A stretch of DNA of 27,888 nucleotides from JBBKWX01 sp037969175 (GTDB lineage Bacteria > Bacteroidota > Bacteroidia > AKYH767-A > JBBKVM01): positions 1 to 27,888 of the forward strand of contig JBBKWX010000007.1 of the NCBI GenBank assembly GCA_037969175.1, read 5' to 3'. The translations under genes and the position numbers were made by a program. Position 1 is the stretch's first letter; the number at the start of each line of letters is the position of its first letter. The notes below the pieces were generated by a model, which was not told the origin of the DNA, made no database searches, and worked only from the letters and a program-made list of their open reading frames with translations. This document shows, in pieces, positions 6,672-14,429 of this stretch.

Positions 6672-7418
6672 TTAAAGCCCTCTATTCAAAACTCCTTCTT
6701 CAGCAAGTTTCGCTAAAGACTTATGGAAAAGTGCTCTTTTCAAAGCATCCACATGCCGCATATTATGACAATCCGTTCCTATAAAATCAACCATTCTTTC
6801 TGCGATCAGTTTTTCAGCCATGATCTTGGGTTCAGGACCATAATAACCTGCAAGCGAATTTAAATTTATCTGCAAAAGCAGACCCGACATTCTCAATTTC
6901 TTCAACCCTTCAAGATCTTTGAACCAGAATGGATAACGCTCGGGATGAGCCAGGACAGGCTTGTAACCTTTGACCATCAATTTGAAGACAGCCTCCGGGA
7001 AATTCTCCGGATAGTTTATATAAGACAATTCAAAGAGCAAGTATTTTGAACCAAAATTCAGCAATTCTTCCTTTTCTAATTTTGGTAAAAACTCTTCATC
7101 AAAATAATACTCTGCTGCTGCTTCAATTGGAATATCAATATTTCTTTGCACCAATTCTGCGCGTAATTCTTCTAAACCCAATAGGATGATTTCTGGAGTG
7201 TTTTTGTAATGATCACTCATGATATGAGGGGTAGTGATCAATTTCGAAAAACCCAATTCTCTTAAAGCTAAGACCAACTCCACAGATTGTTCCAGATCCT
7301 GTGCACCATCATCAATTCCCGGGATAAGGTGGGAATGCATATCTGTAACAAAGACCGAATAATCCGGCAGTACAGGTTTAGGTTTCCCAAAAAGATTTTG
7401 CAATAATTTACCAAACAT
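6672..7418 (-). CDS. PHP-family tyrosine-protein phosphatase of the CpsB/YwqE type
   Basis: This family consists of metal-dependent phosphatases that remove phosphate from tyrosine kinases controlling capsule or exopolysaccharide assembly. The 248-residue protein has the PHP metal-binding motifs in order: DMHSHLIPGIDDG (26-38), TPHIMSDHYKN (63-73), a Glu-rich AAAEYYFDEEF, LAHPERY and the C-terminal GTDCHN. The N-terminal MFGKLLQNLFGK helix is common in bacteroidete members. It is the last gene of the ten-gene sugar-nucleotide operon, 18 bases after the WbpP-like gene, which fits control of surface glycan production. The kinase partner and the Wza/Wzc export genes that usually accompany it are not in the window. 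Confidence 0.9.
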   Translation of the reverse strand: MFGKLLQNLFGKPKPVLPDYSVFVTDMHSHLIPGIDDGAQDLEQSVELVLALRELGFSKLITTPHIMSDHYKNTPEIILLGLEELRAELVQRNIDIPIEAAAEYYFDEEFLPKLEKEELLNFGSKYLLFELSYINYPENFPEAVFKLMVKGYKPVLAHPERYPFWFKDLEGLKKLRMSGLLLQINLNSLAGYYGPEPKIMAEKLIAERMVDFIGTDCHNMRHVDALKRALFHKSLAKLAEEGVLNRGL

Positions 7419-7436
7419 GGGTAAGGCTGATTAATA

Positions 7437-8435
7437 CTATTTATTCCGATTGGAAAACCAATCAAAAGTTATTTTCAAACCCTCTTTGATGAAGGTTCCC
7501 GGATCATATGACAGATTATTTTTTATCAAAGAAATATCAGCAAGACTATGTTTTACATCTCCCGGTCTTTCTGCAATATATTTTGCGGGAAGATCTTTTT
7601 CTGCAAAATCACATATCAGATTATAGAGTTCATTTACACTTACTCTTTCTCCAACTGCTACGTTATACATTTTTGTGAATGCACTTTTATTCTTAGAACC
7701 CAATGCAAGTATATTTGCTTGAACAGCATTTGCAACAAAAGTAAAATCCCGTGTTTGCTCACCGTCTCCATGGATCGTAGCCGGGTTTCCACTCAATGCC
7801 GCGTCAAAGAACAAAGGAATTGCCGCAGCATAGGGTCCGGATGGATCTTGCCTTGGTCCGAAAACATTAAAATAACGAAGTCCAATGATCTGCATATTGT
7901 ATGAACGAGCAAAAACTCTTGCATAATGTTCGTCTACCAATTTCGTAACGGCATAAGGTGAAAGTGGTTCACCCAATACATCTTCCGTTTTTGGCAAAGC
8001 CGGATGATCTCCATATACAGATGATGAACTTGCAAAAACAAAAGTCTCCACATTCTGATCTCTTGCTGCAATCAGCATATTCAAGAAACCATTGACATTG
8101 GCATCATGTGTCGCTGCAGGATTGGCGATGCTCCTTGGAACAGAACCCAGTGCAGCCTGATGACTCACCCAATGCATTCCATCGCAAGCTTTCACACAAT
8201 CTTCAAATTTTGTAATATCACCCTGAAAAAATTCAAATCTTGGATCAGAAAGAAATGGTTCTACATTCTTTTTGAATCCATTGCTAAGATTATCTATCAC
8301 ACGAACTTTAGCCACTCCATGCGTCAATAAATATTCAACTATATGCGAACCAATAAAACCTGCACCGCCGGTAACAAGAACGTTTTTTCCTTGTGGAATT
8401 CCTGCACCAAATATTTTGGGATATAGATCAGACAT
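7437..8435 (-). CDS. UDP-N-acetylglucosamine 4-epimerase-like SDR (WbpP/TviC class)
   Basis: This is an extended short-chain dehydrogenase of 332 residues with the Rossmann motif GGAGFIGS (23-30) and catalytic YAVTK (161-165). The segment HQAALGSVPRSI (about 92-103) and the N-terminal extension before the Rossmann fold are typical of the WbpP/TviC group, which interconverts UDP-GlcNAc and UDP-GalNAc (WbpP) or the corresponding uronic acids (TviC). Its ATG overlaps the rfbB stop by one base (TAATG). The operon also encodes a TviB/WbpO-class 6-dehydrogenase, the usual partner of this epimerase, so UDP-GalNAcA is a likely product of the pair. Which substrate form it prefers cannot be settled by reading. 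Confidence 0.85.
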   Translation of the reverse strand: MSDLYPKIFGAGIPQGKNVLVTGGAGFIGSHIVEYLLTHGVAKVRVIDNLSNGFKKNVEPFLSDPRFEFFQGDITKFEDCVKACDGMHWVSHQAALGSVPRSIANPAATHDANVNGFLNMLIAARDQNVETFVFASSSSVYGDHPALPKTEDVLGEPLSPYAVTKLVDEHYARVFARSYNMQIIGLRYFNVFGPRQDPSGPYAAAIPLFFDAALSGNPATIHGDGEQTRDFTFVANAVQANILALGSKNKSAFTKMYNVAVGERVSVNELYNLICDFAEKDLPAKYIAERPGDVKHSLADISLIKNNLSYDPGTFIKEGLKITFDWFSNRNK

Positions 8436-9508
8436 TATCGGGATCCGTATTGAATTTCGTAATACTTCGTGTAATTACCGCTGGTAACTTCTTCCAACCA
8501 TTTCTGATTTGAAAGATACCACTCTATCGTTTTTTCAAGCCCCTCTTCAAATTGTAAAGCCGGTTCCCAACCTAGTTCATTCTTGATCCGGCTGGAATCT
8601 ATCGCATAACGAAGGTCATGCCCAGCTCTGTCTTTTACAAAGGTGATAAGTTTCTCAGAAGAACCTGGTTCGCGTTCAAGCTTTTTATCCATGATCTTGC
8701 ATAATGCTTTTACGAGATCAATATTTTTCCATTCATTATTCCCGCCAATCACGTACGTTTCACCAAGTGTTCCTTTACAAAAAACTTTCTCAATAGCTTG
8801 TGCGTGATCTTCAACATATAACCAGTCGCGTACATTTTCACCTGCTCCATAAACCGGTACCGGCAAATTATTCAGAATATTATTGAACACTAATGGAACT
8901 AATTTTTCAGGAAATTGATTGGGGCCATAATTGTTAGAGCAATTCGTTATCAGGATAGGCAATCCATAGGTATGATGATAGGCCCTTACAAGATGATCTG
9001 AGCCTGCTTTGGATGATGAGTAAGGACTTCGTGGGTCATAAGCAGTTTCTTCCGTAAAATGACCTGTATCGCCTAGGCTACCAAATACCTCATCCGTTGA
9101 AACATGGAGGAAGCGATGATCTTTATGCAAAGGATCATTCAACCAAAAATGGCGTGAAGCATTCAATAAATTAACAGTACCAATAATATTGGTCATGATA
9201 AATTCCATGGGATTACTGATGGATCTATCGACATGAGATTCTGCGGCAAGATGGATCACTGCATCGAATCGTTCGGTTTCAAAAAGCTCATGTATAAAAT
9301 CTCCATCAACAATATCCCCCTTAATGAATTTGTAATTCTTTGCCGATTCAATATTCCTAAGGTTTTCAAGATTTCCGGCATAGGTTAATTTATCCAGATT
9401 ATAGATAGTGATATCAGGATATTTCTTTACAAAAAGTCGTACTACATGTGAACCAATAAAACCGGCACCACCGGTAATCAGAATTTTTGATATGTTCTTA
9501 AAATTCAT
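8435..9508 (-). CDS. rfbB: dTDP-glucose 4,6-dehydratase
   Basis: RfbB (RmlB) converts dTDP-glucose to dTDP-4-keto-6-deoxyglucose, the branch point for L-rhamnose and many other deoxysugars. The 357-residue protein has GGAGFIGSH at 13-21, the dehydratase triad residues T138-D139-E140 in STDEVFG, and YSSSK at 163-167 (Tyr and Lys of the active site). The NCSNNYGPNQFPEKLVPL segment is also diagnostic of the family. It overlaps galE by four bases upstream and the WbpP-like gene by one base downstream. The partners rfbA, rfbC and rfbD are not present in the window, so dTDP-glucose supply and the final deoxysugar must be set by genes elsewhere. Confidence 0.94.
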   Translation of the reverse strand: MNFKNISKILITGGAGFIGSHVVRLFVKKYPDITIYNLDKLTYAGNLENLRNIESAKNYKFIKGDIVDGDFIHELFETERFDAVIHLAAESHVDRSISNPMEFIMTNIIGTVNLLNASRHFWLNDPLHKDHRFLHVSTDEVFGSLGDTGHFTEETAYDPRSPYSSSKAGSDHLVRAYHHTYGLPILITNCSNNYGPNQFPEKLVPLVFNNILNNLPVPVYGAGENVRDWLYVEDHAQAIEKVFCKGTLGETYVIGGNNEWKNIDLVKALCKIMDKKLEREPGSSEKLITFVKDRAGHDLRYAIDSSRIKNELGWEPALQFEEGLEKTIEWYLSNQKWLEEVTSGNYTKYYEIQYGSR

Positions 9509-10539
9509 GATACTTTATTTTTTTTCAATTGTAATTCCCAATTCCATGCAGATTCCAACATCTCTTTCAGATCCCGGGTAGCTTTCCAGCCCAATACTTC
9601 ATTCGCCTTTTTTGTATCCGCAAATACGGATGTAATGTCACCTGCTCTTCTTCCAATTACTTTATAAGGAACCTGAACTCTATTTACTTCTTCAAACGTA
9701 TTAATTATATCCATTACCGAACTTCCTTTTCCGGTTCCAATATTGAATACTTCATACTGCGAATCCGATTCCTTATAAAGCAACCTTTTCAGTGCTATCA
9801 CATGAGCACTTGCCAGATCACAAACATGTATATAATCACGGATACAAGTTCCATCCGGAGTAGGATAATCATTTCCATAAACACTCAAAGTTTCCCTTTT
9901 TCCAATGGCTGCTTGTGTAACCAAAGGAGCCAGATTATTCGGACTGCCCAATGGAAGTTCACCGATCAGCGCCGAAGGATGTGCGCCAATAGGATTAAAA
10001 TATCTAAGCGATATGCAATGCAGATCGGAAGACAAAGTAGCATCCTCAATAATTTCTTCTCCCACTCTCTTTGTATTCCCGTAAGGAGAAAGTGCTTTCA
10101 AAATAGGGGCAGTCTCTGTAACCGGCAACTCTTCCGGCTGTCCATAAACAGTACATGAAGAAGAAAAAACTAAATTACTAATTGACCTACTTTTCATTTG
10201 CTCCATTAAATTGATCAATGAAAGCAAATTGTTTTTATAATATTTTAAAGGAATATTTACCGATTCACCTACTGCCTTACTTGCAGCAAAATGGATGACA
10301 GCATCTATCTTTTTTTCAGCGAAAAACTTCTCCAGCTCCAATTCATTTCGGAGATCCAGTTGAGTGAAACCCGGTTTCTTACCACAGATCTGTTCTATAG
10401 CATCAAGAACACTTTCTTTGGAATTAGAAAGATCATCTATGATCTCTACATCGAAATTATTTTCGAGCAGATCAACTACCGTATGAGATCCGATATATCC
10501 GGTTCCACCGGTAACCAGTATGACCGGTTTGTTCTTCAT
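9505..10539 (-). CDS. galE: UDP-glucose 4-epimerase
   Basis: GalE interconverts UDP-glucose and UDP-galactose. The 344-residue protein is a typical bacterial GalE: NAD-binding GGTGYIGSH (11-19), the FSSSCTVYG segment (125-133), catalytic YGNTK (153-157), the long SLRYFNPIGAHPS motif and the GDYPTPDGTCIRDYIHV-like segment before the C-terminal domain. It lies in the ten-gene operon, three bases after the TviB-like dehydrogenase and overlapping rfbB by four bases. GalE members can also act on N-acetylated sugars, and I cannot judge that here. Confidence 0.93.
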   Translation of the reverse strand: MKNKPVILVTGGTGYIGSHTVVDLLENNFDVEIIDDLSNSKESVLDAIEQICGKKPGFTQLDLRNELELEKFFAEKKIDAVIHFAASKAVGESVNIPLKYYKNNLLSLINLMEQMKSRSISNLVFSSSCTVYGQPEELPVTETAPILKALSPYGNTKRVGEEIIEDATLSSDLHCISLRYFNPIGAHPSALIGELPLGSPNNLAPLVTQAAIGKRETLSVYGNDYPTPDGTCIRDYIHVCDLASAHVIALKRLLYKESDSQYEVFNIGTGKGSSVMDIINTFEEVNRVQVPYKVIGRRAGDITSVFADTKKANEVLGWKATRDLKEMLESAWNWELQLKKNKVS

Positions 10540-10542
10540 TAT

Positions 10543-11835
10543 TTAGAGACTCCAGTAAGTAAGATTTTTGATCTTCCCTTTGTACATTCCTTTAAGATCA
10601 ACTATAATTCCATCAGTAGCTGATATACTTTTGAAATACTCTTCCGTAAGATCCAAATATTCAGCATGGTTAACAGCTGCTACAACTGCATCGTAATTAT
10701 TACCCGGCTTAGCTAATAATTCAAATCCATATTCATGCATGATCTCATCAGATGACGCTTTGGGATCAATTACCTCTACATCTACCCCATAGGATCTGAA
10801 TTCCTTCACCACATCAGCAACTTTTGAATTTCGAATATCTTCAACATTCTCTTTAAAGGTTGCTCCCATGATCAGAACTTTGCAATTATTCAAGTCCTTA
10901 CCTTTTGCAATAAGTTTTTTCACCGTTTGCTTTGCGATATAAAAACCCATGCTGTCATTTACATAACGACCGGAATTAATAACCTGTGCATGATAACCTA
11001 ATTCCTGTGCTTTGTATGTCAGATAATATGGATCAACGCCAATACAGTGCCCACCTACAAGACCCGGATAAAATTTCAGGAAATTCCATTTCGTTCCCGC
11101 AGCTTCCAAAACTTCATAGGTATTGATCCCCATTTTATTGAAGATGATCGAAAGTTCATTCATCAAAGAAATGTTTACATCTCTTTGCGTGTTCTCTATG
11201 ATCTTTGCTGCTTCAGCAACTTTAATACTTTGTGCGCGATGAACACCTGCATCAACTACGATCTCATACACTTTTGCAATTTGATCAAGCGACTCTTCAT
11301 CTGAACCTGAAACAACTTTGATGATCTTGGCAAGCGTATGTTCTTTATCTCCCGGATTTATTCTTTCCGGAGAATATCCCAACTTTATATCTGTGTTTAA
11401 TTTTAGTCCACTAATATTTTGAAGAATTGGCAAGCAATCTTCTTCCGTACAACCCGGATAAACAGTAGATTCATAAACCACATAATCACCTTTTTTCAAA
11501 GCATTGGCAACAGTTTTTGTTGCACTCAGCAAGGGTTTCAGATCAGGTAATTTATGATCATCAATTGGTGTAGGAACAGCTACCACAAAAAAGTTTGCCT
11601 TCTTTAATAATTCTGCATCCGCTGTAAATTCGATATCGCAATTTTCAAAATCACTGCTTTCCAATTCACCGCTAGGGTCAACATTCTCCTGCATCATTTT
11701 GATTCTTGATTCATTAATATCGAATCCGATCACTTTTATTTTTTTCGAAAATGCAAGTGCGATTGGCAGACCAACATATCCCAAACCGATCACAGCCAGT
11801 ATGGCATCTTTGCTTTTCAATTTATCGTACATCAC
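10543..11835 (-). CDS. UDP-N-acetylhexosamine 6-dehydrogenase (TviB/WbpO class)
   Basis: This 430-residue NAD-dependent enzyme oxidises the C6 hydroxyl of a UDP-N-acetylhexosamine to a uronic acid in two steps. The NAD-binding motif GLGYVGLP is at 17-24; YSPERINPGD (154-163) marks the TviB/VipA/WbpO subgroup and differs from UDP-glucose dehydrogenases, which have NPEFLREG; the catalytic cysteine is C264 in GGHCIGVDPYYL; K and N residues of the central helix (KIIENTQRDVNISLMNE) are present. It is distinct from the operon's second dehydrogenase (14430-15743). Within the operon it can feed both the WbpP/TviC-type epimerase and the WbpB-WbpE-WbpD branch. The first two codons are both ATG (11835 or 11832). 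Confidence 0.9.
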   Translation of the reverse strand: MMYDKLKSKDAILAVIGLGYVGLPIALAFSKKIKVIGFDINESRIKMMQENVDPSGELESSDFENCDIEFTADAELLKKANFFVVAVPTPIDDHKLPDLKPLLSATKTVANALKKGDYVVYESTVYPGCTEEDCLPILQNISGLKLNTDIKLGYSPERINPGDKEHTLAKIIKVVSGSDEESLDQIAKVYEIVVDAGVHRAQSIKVAEAAKIIENTQRDVNISLMNELSIIFNKMGINTYEVLEAAGTKWNFLKFYPGLVGGHCIGVDPYYLTYKAQELGYHAQVINSGRYVNDSMGFYIAKQTVKKLIAKGKDLNNCKVLIMGATFKENVEDIRNSKVADVVKEFRSYGVDVEVIDPKASSDEIMHEYGFELLAKPGNNYDAVVAAVNHAEYLDLTEEYFKSISATDGIIVDLKGMYKGKIKNLTYWSL

Positions 11836-11847
11836 TATAGTAATTAT

Positions 11848-12861
11848 TTAAAGGTTATTAGGTTTTAATGCATAAATTCTTTCGATGATCTCTACTACTT
11901 TGAGACCTTCGAGTGAATTGGTAGTGATAGAAGTTCTATCACGTAATGTATCAACAACATTCTCGATAATAAAATGATGATTGGCTGCTGATCCTTTATA
12001 TGAACCATAATCATTGGCAGGTCCCGCCGGTTCTAACTCGGGCATTGTATAATCCTTGATATGACAATACTCTACTTCATTCATATATTGTCCGCCGATC
12101 TTCACGCTACCATTGCTGCCAATGATAGTGATACTGCTTTCAAGATTGGAGTCCCAGATAGCGGTTGAATAATTGATCGATCCCATACCGCCATTCACAA
12201 ATTGAAAACTTACAATTCCGGAATCTTCAAATGCTGTGGAATCTTTGTGCGTAAAATCATTGAACTTAGCCTGGATATCACGAATGTCACCAAACAACCA
12301 ATACATGATATCTATGAAATGCGAGAACTGCGTAAACAATGTCCCACCGTCCAGATCAGATGTTCCTTTCCAACCACCTTTTTTATAATATCTGTCATCA
12401 CGATTCCAATAGCAATTAAGTTGTACCATGAAAATATCGCCGATCACTTTGCTTTCTATCAGATTTTTAATCCAAACAGATGGCGGACTATAGCGATTTT
12501 GCATTACGCTAAAGATCCTTTTCGATACTTGTAATCCTTTGAATATTATTGCTTCACAATCCGCTTTATTTAATGCCATTGGTTTCTCACAAACAACATG
12601 TTTATGATGTTCCAAAGCAAGTAATGAATGCTTTGCATGTAATCCATTCGGAGTACAAACATTTACTACATCGATCTCCAATCCGGAATTCAGCATTTCC
12701 TCAATAGAAGAGAAAAATTTCACATCATCATCTGCCAGGCCGACTTCTTCTTTTGAACGAATATCACACATCGCAACAAGCTCAGCCTCGGGATGACGTT
12801 TCACCATCTCTGCGTGACGTTTACCAATATGGCCTGCTCCAACTATCGCAAAACGAATCAT
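11848..12861 (-). CDS. Gfo/Idh/MocA-family dehydrogenase, WbpB/WlbA-like
   Basis: By family and neighbours this is the NAD-dependent enzyme that oxidises the C3 hydroxyl of UDP-N-acetylglucosaminuronic acid to the 3-keto form. The 337-residue protein has the Rossmann motif IVGAGHIGKRH (6-16), the Gfo/Idh/MocA hallmark EKPMALN (92-98), and a C-terminal dimer-forming sheet domain with the conserved GGTLFTQFSHFIDIMYWLFG segment (about 173-192), whose His residues are catalytic in this family. It sits nine bases after the WbpD-like gene and 12 bases before the TviB-like gene, exactly the companions of WbpB. The family is broad, so assignment to this reaction rests mainly on the operon context. 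Confidence 0.86.
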   Translation of the reverse strand: MIRFAIVGAGHIGKRHAEMVKRHPEAELVAMCDIRSKEEVGLADDDVKFFSSIEEMLNSGLEIDVVNVCTPNGLHAKHSLLALEHHKHVVCEKPMALNKADCEAIIFKGLQVSKRIFSVMQNRYSPPSVWIKNLIESKVIGDIFMVQLNCYWNRDDRYYKKGGWKGTSDLDGGTLFTQFSHFIDIMYWLFGDIRDIQAKFNDFTHKDSTAFEDSGIVSFQFVNGGMGSINYSTAIWDSNLESSITIIGSNGSVKIGGQYMNEVEYCHIKDYTMPELEPAGPANDYGSYKGSAANHHFIIENVVDTLRDRTSITTNSLEGLKVVEIIERIYALKPNNL

Positions 12862-12870
12862 AATATTTAT

Positions 12871-13449
12871 TTAGCTGATCTTTGTGATCAGATTATTTTC
12901 AAGTTTATATTTTTCATTGCTCTCCGGACATATTGCTATGCCTGAAGAATCAAAATCCAGACGATGTCCGTATTCACTCATCCATCCCATTTGTTTCGCC
13001 GGGTTGCCTACAAAAAGTGCATAAGCAGGAACATGTTTTGTAACAACAGCACCTGCACCAATGAATGCAAATTCTCCGATATCATGACCGCACACTATGG
13101 TTGCATTCGCTCCAATCGAAGCGCCTTTTCCAACATGCGTTTTTGAATATTGCCCACGACGATTTACCCCGCTTCTCGGATTGATCACATTGGTAAAGAC
13201 CATGCTGGGTCCCAGGAAAACATCATCATCACATGTTACTCCGGTATAGATCGAAACATTGTTTTGGACCTTACAATTATTTCCAAGGACTACTTCAGGA
13301 CTTACAACTACATTCTGTCCAATATTACAATTCTCTCCCAGCGTACATCCCGGCATAATATGAGAAAAATGCCAGATCCTACTTCCTTTTCCAATGTTGC
13401 AACCTTCGTCTACAACAGCGGTCTCATGTGCATAATATTCTTTCTCCAT
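12871..13449 (-). CDS. Left-handed beta-helix N-acetyltransferase, WbpD-like
   Basis: WbpD transfers acetyl from acetyl-CoA to the 3-amino group of UDP-2-acetamido-3-amino-2,3-dideoxyglucuronate. The 192-residue protein is built of hexapeptide repeats (isoleucine/valine every six residues from about 10 to 150), which form a left-handed beta-helix. The NPRSGVNRRGQYSKTHVGKG loop (about 90-109) and the closing GNPAKQMGWMSEYGHRL (about 149-165) are characteristic of the WbpD/WlbB group. It follows the decarboxylase gene by two bases and precedes the WbpB-like gene by nine. Together with the WbpB- and WbpE-like neighbours it completes a 2,3-diacetamido uronic acid branch. Confidence 0.9.
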   Translation of the reverse strand: MEKEYYAHETAVVDEGCNIGKGSRIWHFSHIMPGCTLGENCNIGQNVVVSPEVVLGNNCKVQNNVSIYTGVTCDDDVFLGPSMVFTNVINPRSGVNRRGQYSKTHVGKGASIGANATIVCGHDIGEFAFIGAGAVVTKHVPAYALFVGNPAKQMGWMSEYGHRLDFDSSGIAICPESNEKYKLENNLITKIS

Positions 13450-13451
13450 AA

Positions 13452-14426
13452 TTATATCGAATGAGACATAATTTCATTTTCAGGCAATGACTTAAAATAA
13501 TCCAATGTTGTTTTAAGTCCTTCTGTACGACCAACTTTCGGTTCCCAATTCAGCAATTTTCTTGCTTTGGTAATATCCGGTTGTCTTTGTTTTGGATCAT
13601 CCACAGGAAGATCTTTATATATGACCTTACAAGATGTGTTGGTCAATTTTATTATTTCTTCTGCAAAATCTTTTATTGAGATCTCTTCCGGGTTTCCAAT
13701 ATTAACTGGTTGTGCATAATCGCTCAGCAATAATCTGTAAATTCCTTCTACCAGATCATCTACATAACAGAATGATCTTGTCTGTGAACCATCCCCAAAT
13801 ACAGTGATATCTTCACCACGCAAAGCCTGACCCATGAAAGCAGGCAATGCTCTTCCATCATTCAGTCGCATACGGGGTCCATAGGTATTGAAAATTCTAA
13901 CTATACGAGTTTCAAGTCCATGATAGGTATGATAGGCCATGGTCATAGCTTCCTGAAATCTCTTCGCTTCATCATAAACTCCGCGTGGCCCCACAGGATT
14001 TACATTACCCCAATATTCTTCCGGTTGGGGGTGCACCGTTGGATCGCCATAAACTTCAGAAGTACTGGCGATAAGCATGCGTGCATTTTTAGCTTTTGCA
14101 AGACCCAATAAATTATGTGTTCCTAATGATCCTACTTTCAAAGTCTGAATAGGAATTTTAAGATAATCGATCGGACTTGCCGGAGATGCGAAATGTAAAA
14201 TGTAATGTATATCACCGGGAACAAAAACAAATTTGCTTACATCGTGATGATAAAACTCAAAATGCTCCAGTTTGAAAAGATGATCAATATTCCGAAGTGC
14301 TCCGGTGATCAAATTATCCATGCCGATGACATGAAAGCCCTCTTTTATAAATCGATCACAAAGATGAGAACCCAGAAAACCTGCGGCTCCTGTGATCAAA
14401 ACTCTTTTTCTATTCTCGTTGCCCAT
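13452..14426 (-). CDS. UDP-glucuronate decarboxylase (UDP-xylose synthase)
   Basis: UXS converts UDP-glucuronate to UDP-xylose with a bound NAD. The 324-residue protein has ITGAAGFLGSHLCD (11-24), HFASPASPIDY (78-88), the STSEVYGDP motif (121-129) and catalytic YDEAK (151-155). The RIFNTYGPRMRLNDGRALPAF segment and the PHPQPEEYWGNVNPVGPR-like stretch (near 131-148) closely follow plant, animal and bacterial UXS. UDP-glucose dehydrogenase lies immediately upstream (three bases between), so the pair converts UDP-glucose to UDP-xylose in two steps. No xylosyltransferase is visible nearby. Confidence 0.92.
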   Translation of the reverse strand: MGNENRKRVLITGAAGFLGSHLCDRFIKEGFHVIGMDNLITGALRNIDHLFKLEHFEFYHHDVSKFVFVPGDIHYILHFASPASPIDYLKIPIQTLKVGSLGTHNLLGLAKAKNARMLIASTSEVYGDPTVHPQPEEYWGNVNPVGPRGVYDEAKRFQEAMTMAYHTYHGLETRIVRIFNTYGPRMRLNDGRALPAFMGQALRGEDITVFGDGSQTRSFCYVDDLVEGIYRLLLSDYAQPVNIGNPEEISIKDFAEEIIKLTNTSCKVIYKDLPVDDPKQRQPDITKARKLLNWEPKVGRTEGLKTTLDYFKSLPENEIMSHSI

Positions 14427-14429
14427 AGC

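Noticed and set aside
9802..10158. Plus-strand 118-residue reading frame inside galE
   Set aside because: It is an antisense shadow of galE with no recognisable feature.
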